Shown here: piece by piece, positions 59,169 to 64,000 of the stretch
Numbering within the stretch: position 1 is the stretch's first letter
How the letters are laid out: each line of letters begins with the position of its first letter
Assembly (NCBI RefSeq): GCF_047663525.1
Contig: NC_092602.1
Location: forward strand, 12,893,501-12,957,500
Direction of reading: 5' to 3'
Source: Anas platyrhynchos
Taxonomy: Eukaryota; Chordata; Aves; Anseriformes; Anatidae
Length of the DNA: 64,000 bases
Program-made: the position numbers and the translations under genes
The notes under the pieces: model-generated
What the model saw: the letters and a program-made list of their open reading frames with translations, nothing else
What the model was told of the DNA's origin: nothing
Databases searched by the model: none

Positions 59169-62100
59169 CTCCCCCACATATCTACATTCTTTAGATGGCA
59201 GTTTCTGGTATTCAACTTTTCCTCCATTAAGTATTCGTTGAAGTAATTACAGTATAAGGAATTACAACTCTAGTGTAATTTTTATGGTAGGGTTCTTGCA
59301 ATAAAAGAAGTTTCAAATGCCAGCAAGATAGCCACCACTTATGCCCCAAATGCCACATTAGTATGTGGCACTTGGTTTTATGCTTTTTGTATGACCTTTT
59401 GAAAAAGCAAGATAATGGAAGTTTTGAAACAAACAAGCTAACAACCCCCTCCCCCAAATCGTTCCATACTAAACAGAAGATAATGATGCATATGAATATA
59501 TACTTTACTTTTTTTCCCCCAGAAATGGATGACCCTGAAACACTTGAAAGGTTTTTATTTCCTCTAAATACTAAGCATATGGTATTCATTACAGTTACAT
59601 TTTGCTTACAAATTAATATTTTTTAAAAGATGCAAACATAAAATTGTTATATGTGATTACTCCTCTAAACAGGCATAGAGCAATACCCACCATCTATTGC
59701 TAATACAGCAGAATCAACTACAGCAGAAAGTGTGAAAGATGTACACAATCTACAGTTGTTGATAACGCTGTTATGCTTGGCAAAAATTGAATTGCACCTT
59801 ACTTTTAAGCCTGAACTACAAACTTCTGTTTCATCCATAAACATACTACTCTCCACAAAAAAATGAATACTGTTACGAACAGGACAGAAGTAAGGACAAG
59901 CCATCTAAAGAAACAAATGAAAACCAGGTCTTCAAAAGAGAAAAGATGAAAGAGACCAAACACGTTAAGACGTGCTTTGTGCTATAGAATCTTTATATTC
60001 AGAGGCACAATGACAGATGACATTAGGGACAAGCCATTAGAACAGTTACTTTCAAGTTACGTGCTTGCCTGGTTTTGCAGCATTATAATGGTGAATTTGT
60101 CTCCTTGTTTAAATTGGATGTTAAGGTGTATACAGGTAACAGTTTGGGTATAGCCACCTGTCTTTTACAAGTAGATCAAAGTACTTATCAACCATAAAAC
60201 AGTTCTGACAAGATAAAATATGAGAGATGAGCAGAATAATATGTATTAGAAACCTATCAGGCATGCTATTAGGTAAATCATGCCTTGTATACAAAAATTA
60301 TATTGTACTACACATGCAGAACACTTATCTGTACATCAAGTAACTGCTATAAAGAAGTCAAAGACACTGCGTGCTGCAGGGACTATATAAAGCATAGCCT
60401 AACCATGCACCAGCATTGTCCCCCTCTCCTATTTTTGTCAGGTATTACCTGCACCAGTAGATTCTAAGATGCTTTATCTCTTCAATTGCTTCAACAGTCT
60501 CTTAAGATCATTTGCTTTGACAAAAAATGAAGCTCTGCAGGCCTTCTTTTGGCAGGGACAGCAGGGATAAGACTTTACCTACGTAAATCACTTTTACCAA
60601 AACTTTGATGGAAGTATTGATTTGGCAGCTTAGATTCTACCTCTGCAAGGTTTCTATAACTTGCTACAGTTACCAGCCACTGTTAACAAAAAGATTAAGC
60701 AAATGTTCACCAGCAAGACACCGAACCTTGCCAGGTTTTGCTTGGCTGCAAAACAGATGGAGAACCCCTGCGCCAGAGATGCTGCTTCCTTTTTTGCTCC
60801 CAGAGGCACCTAAGAACAACACTGCTTAAGCAGACAGGATTGGGAATAATCCAAAGTTTTGAATTAGCATTTTTGTAGACAAACAACATTTTAAACCCCT
60901 AAGAAGTTGCAAAATGTGCTACAGGCCTGCCATACCACAGCCTACTACTACCAAAGGTGATGTTTGTATTCAGAATTCAACTGATGCCAATAGCTGCATA
61001 TCTGGAAGAGTCCAACAGTCCTCAAAATTAAAAGGTTGCTCCCTATTGTAGGCCACAGAACCTTATGTTTGTGGCCGACTGACTGCACTTTCTCTTAACT
61101 GAAATACTGCCCCTCATGTGTGTTAACTGGTATGCTTTTCTTGTTAAAATAGCATCCACCTGAATCGTATATAAACATCAAATCATACAAAATGAGAGAT
61201 GCTACCAAGTTACTGTTAACCCATCTCTTGAAAAAGCACAGACTTCACCAGCTACTAGTTACTGCAAGCCGATTAGCTTCAGGAACTGAGCTAGAGTTCC
61301 ATGTTTTCTAAATGCTGCTCTGATGAAGGATTATTCATAACTGCATTACTGTTGTAATGCATCCAAGAATGGTGAGGAGTCATTTCTGAAAAGCTGTGCT
61401 GCTTCATTGCTCAAGCTCATTTTTCAGCCTTTTGTTCCTCTTGCTTGATTTCACTTTAAGGAAAAACAGAAAACCATATAAAAATAATGAATTCAGCTAG
61501 GGAAAAAGTAGATCTGACTATTTTTATGATCCAGCTGAAGTCAAAGAGCTTAAAAGTACTACGTACTCTATGGTGTCGAGTGCCCTTTACATGCAGTTAG
61601 TGGAATCAATTTTGTTCCAACTTAAAACATATACTCAGTATCAGCAATTCTTTTAAGAAATACTAGGTATCTTGAAAATCTGACAGAGGTCAAACAAAGC
61701 TTTGTTCATTTAATGCATTTCTATACTGTGTGATAAGCAGGTTTTCAGCACTGATGTATGCTGTGTATAAACAGACAAATAGCATGACTAGTTTTTATAC
61801 AGTTATTTGGCAAGGACAAGCTCATGGGAATTATGCATCTCCCATGGAAATTCTCAACCAATTTTCATGCCTTATTATACTTTTCAGTCATTACTCCATT
61901 TCTGAGATACATTTTAAGCTACAAAAATCATTCCACTACATTAAGTCTATGACCACTGCATATCAATCTTTGTTTCCTGGACTCAGCATTGGATGGTCAT
62001 ATCCCCAAAAGGGAGATAAAATATGTTGTGACATTTTTGGTAAAACTAAATACTTTTTTCTTCATTTTGTGAAATTTCCATTTTTGCTTCCATTGACCAA

Positions 62101-64000
62101 ACTGCAAAACTAATTTTACATCTTTCTTTCTATTGATTACACATATGTTTTCTTGATTACAGTTACTTTTTGTTATTGTAGAATACTTTTGCTATGAGTA
62201 TTTTTAAATGCATGTTTTTGTTTCTGAAACATGACTGAAAAAGCTTTTTTTAAAAAAAAACACAAACAAGATCTGTGCTATGTATCTGTTTATAAATTGA
62301 TCTAGACACCATGATGCAGATTACTGGATTTTGAGTGTAGACAGCAGAAGACTGCCCATTAATACAGTACTAACATTCCCAATATAGAATGTCAATATTA
62401 TTTCAAAAAGGCAGGTCACATCACTAACATTTAAATACATATTTGAAATTCTAAATAAACCCTTTTATAAACAAATTGTTTTCCAATTACTTCTATTGGT
62501 AAGAAGCAGAGAAACCGGTTGCTTTAAAATTCTTAGATACATGGGATTTTGTGTGAGAAAGAGAGATGTCTTCTCTGAAACAGTACTTCTGCAGAAGAAA
62601 ACCAGACATTTTTAGCAAGTAAGTTTACAGAGAAGTAGAATTTGGGTGAGGCTTTTGTTGAAAAGTTGACTTGCTTTTTAGTAAGTTCAACTTAGACCTT
62701 GAGTAATTTCAGATGCAAGTGGGGACACTCATCTGCTCTTCTGAAAAGAGACAACTGTTATTGAAGTTGTTGGTTATTTCAGGCACTCTCTTAAAGAAAA
62801 TAACAACAGAATCTCAGCTTAGAAATGCCTACGTCCTTGACAAATCCCTTTGAGGAGAAGAGCAGACAAAGTCTCAGGAATTTTGCAGTGGCATCATCTC
62901 TCTGCATTCATTCAACATACAACTGGAAAAACATAATGCACACGCACCAGTCATAGGAAAAACACATTAGCATCAGTAATGAGAATCCTAAACAGGATCT
63001 CAGCTTGTGCTCATACTCAATTCATGAGCTACTATGTTGATACGGAACTCTCTGTGGCAAAGAAAACAATGGAAAGCCACGTCATTCGTTCTTGTTGCAG
63101 TCTGTCACAACCATTTCAGTGGTTGTGAAATGTTCAATTGGTACCCAAGATGAAGTTTTGCTTGATCAGTGCAACCAAGAACTCCTTGCTGGTTTTTCTA
63201 GGAGTGACACAGTTCCAAACACAGGAAACAGACTCTACTTCCCAACTATATTTGTGTTTGCAATGTGCATGGTAGGTCTGACTGCAACACACACAGTTTT
63301 TTTCTGGCTCCTGTAGGATCCCATAAAAATACTCCTAAGCTGTATAAATTTCAGGTCCTATTTAGGCTGGGTATCAAGAAACTACATAGCCTACACCAAA
63401 TCTCACTCCTACTTTTTTCCCCACAGCTGGTTACAACTACTGCAGTGAAGACCTAAGTCCAAGATGACCCTCTTGAAACAGGTTTTGATGGGTTTTCTTC
63501 CATTAAGAAAAGAGATTGTCTGGACTTGTTGGAGGCGTCCATACAATTGCTGAAAACACAATCTTTTATGAAGCATGCATGAGATCACGCTGGATTGGGA
63601 TGTGTTATGATAAAACAATACCCAGACTGAAAGAAAAAGAGGTTGACAATCTAGCCTCTTCTTCACTCTGAAGTTAAGCAATTAGGAACTTAAATGGAAA
63701 ATATACAATGCACATGGGAAAGTGTCACTTGGATAGAGAACACAGCTCTGCTGCCAAAACCTGCAGATGGAGAAAAAAGCTTCAGGACAGAGCTATGATG
63801 TACAAACTAATCAATATTAGAAGGATTTTCCTATAGAATAAATGCAAATCCCTCACTTAGGCTTTTAAATTTGTAGTTATTTTATTGAAATCAGAAAAGG
63901 TTTATGTGAAATGCATTATTTCTAAGCTGTTTTGAACAGAGTTTTCCATTTATTAATAGGGAAAAAAGCAGATCAGTGGCTTTGATCAATACAAGTTTTT

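Larger units (their letters stand above)
55221..64000 (-). other. SFSWAP: SFSWAP intron, continues beyond right edge
   Basis: At least 8780 bp of AT-rich intron. The expected upstream exon (a Lys/Glu/Ala-rich segment ending near ALFLQTLKNPLP in human, as I recall) cannot be read on the minus strand here. Contents seen are a block at about 57030-57760 of higher GC than its flanks, a 20-T run (57816-57835), an A-rich tract at about 58972-59025, a 15-bp tandem duplication (59137-59168) and a small hairpin at 63105-63128. No RNA gene is recognised. Confidence 0.85.

Noticed and set aside
61291..61453. Possible extra minus-strand exon with a good acceptor at 61454-61455, a Lys/Glu-rich frame (EIKQEEQKAEK) and a 38-codon ATG frame after it
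   Set aside because: The next SFSWAP exon starts in phase 0. Joining a phase-0 donor to this acceptor makes TGA the first codon, and the peptide does not match the SFSWAP sequence I recall. It could only be a poison or alternative terminal exon, with no supporting evidence here.
55221..64000. Upstream SFSWAP exons (SURP2 or the Lys/Ala-rich exon)
   Set aside because: I searched the minus strand for segments like ALFLQTLKNPLP and REKLAQASKESK and found none; the intron continues beyond the window.
1..64000. CRISPR arrays, operons, prophage, tRNA or rRNA genes
   Set aside because: None are seen; the window is vertebrate nuclear DNA with split genes and LINE repeats.

Overview
This is vertebrate nuclear DNA, almost certainly from a bird. 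The genes have split exons with GT-AG junctions, there is a CpG island at a gene start, and the interspersed repeats are CR1 LINE fragments, including one with the avian-type 3' end. No bacterial, organellar or viral gene layout is present. Two protein-coding genes can be supported, both on the minus strand and in tandem: the 3' part of SFSWAP (right) and the first coding exon of MMP17 (left). As I recall it, the human 12q24.33 order is also SFSWAP then MMP17 on one strand, so gene order supports both identifications.

Layout from left to right. 1-4240 is part of the first intron of MMP17. 4241-4369 is the MMP17 first coding exon (signal peptide and start of the propeptide). It lies in a CpG island that runs to about 5000 and holds a GGGGCC-type repeat, a trinucleotide repeat and an upstream ORF that overlaps the MMP17 start codon. 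About 5.05-40.9 kb is a roughly 36 kb intergenic interval with no gene I can support. It holds two CR1 fragments, a GC-rich inserted block at about 35.5-35.9 kb, microsatellites and homopolymer runs, and several AT-rich, homeodomain-motif-rich stretches that look like enhancer or conserved-element candidates. 40.9-55.2 kb holds the last five exons of SFSWAP (233 codons plus stop, all junctions canonical and in frame) with the 3' UTR and poly(A) signal. 55.2-64 kb lies within the next SFSWAP intron; the upstream exon is outside the window.

The two genes are not functionally linked as far as the sequence shows. SFSWAP is a nuclear SR-like splicing regulator and this part encodes its RS domain and C-terminal tail. 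MMP17 is a GPI-anchored membrane-type matrix metalloproteinase. Base composition shifts clearly: the MMP17 side is GC-rich and CpG-rich, and the right-hand 28 kb is AT-rich.

I found no undescribed gene system. The items most worth checking are the upstream ORF/GGGGCC arrangement at the MMP17 start codon, an inverted pair of octamer motifs at 19.2 kb, a 20-bp palindrome at 29.4 kb, two strong hairpins in SFSWAP introns, a set of exact 2x15-bp tandem duplications, and the symmetric-phase RS exons of SFSWAP.
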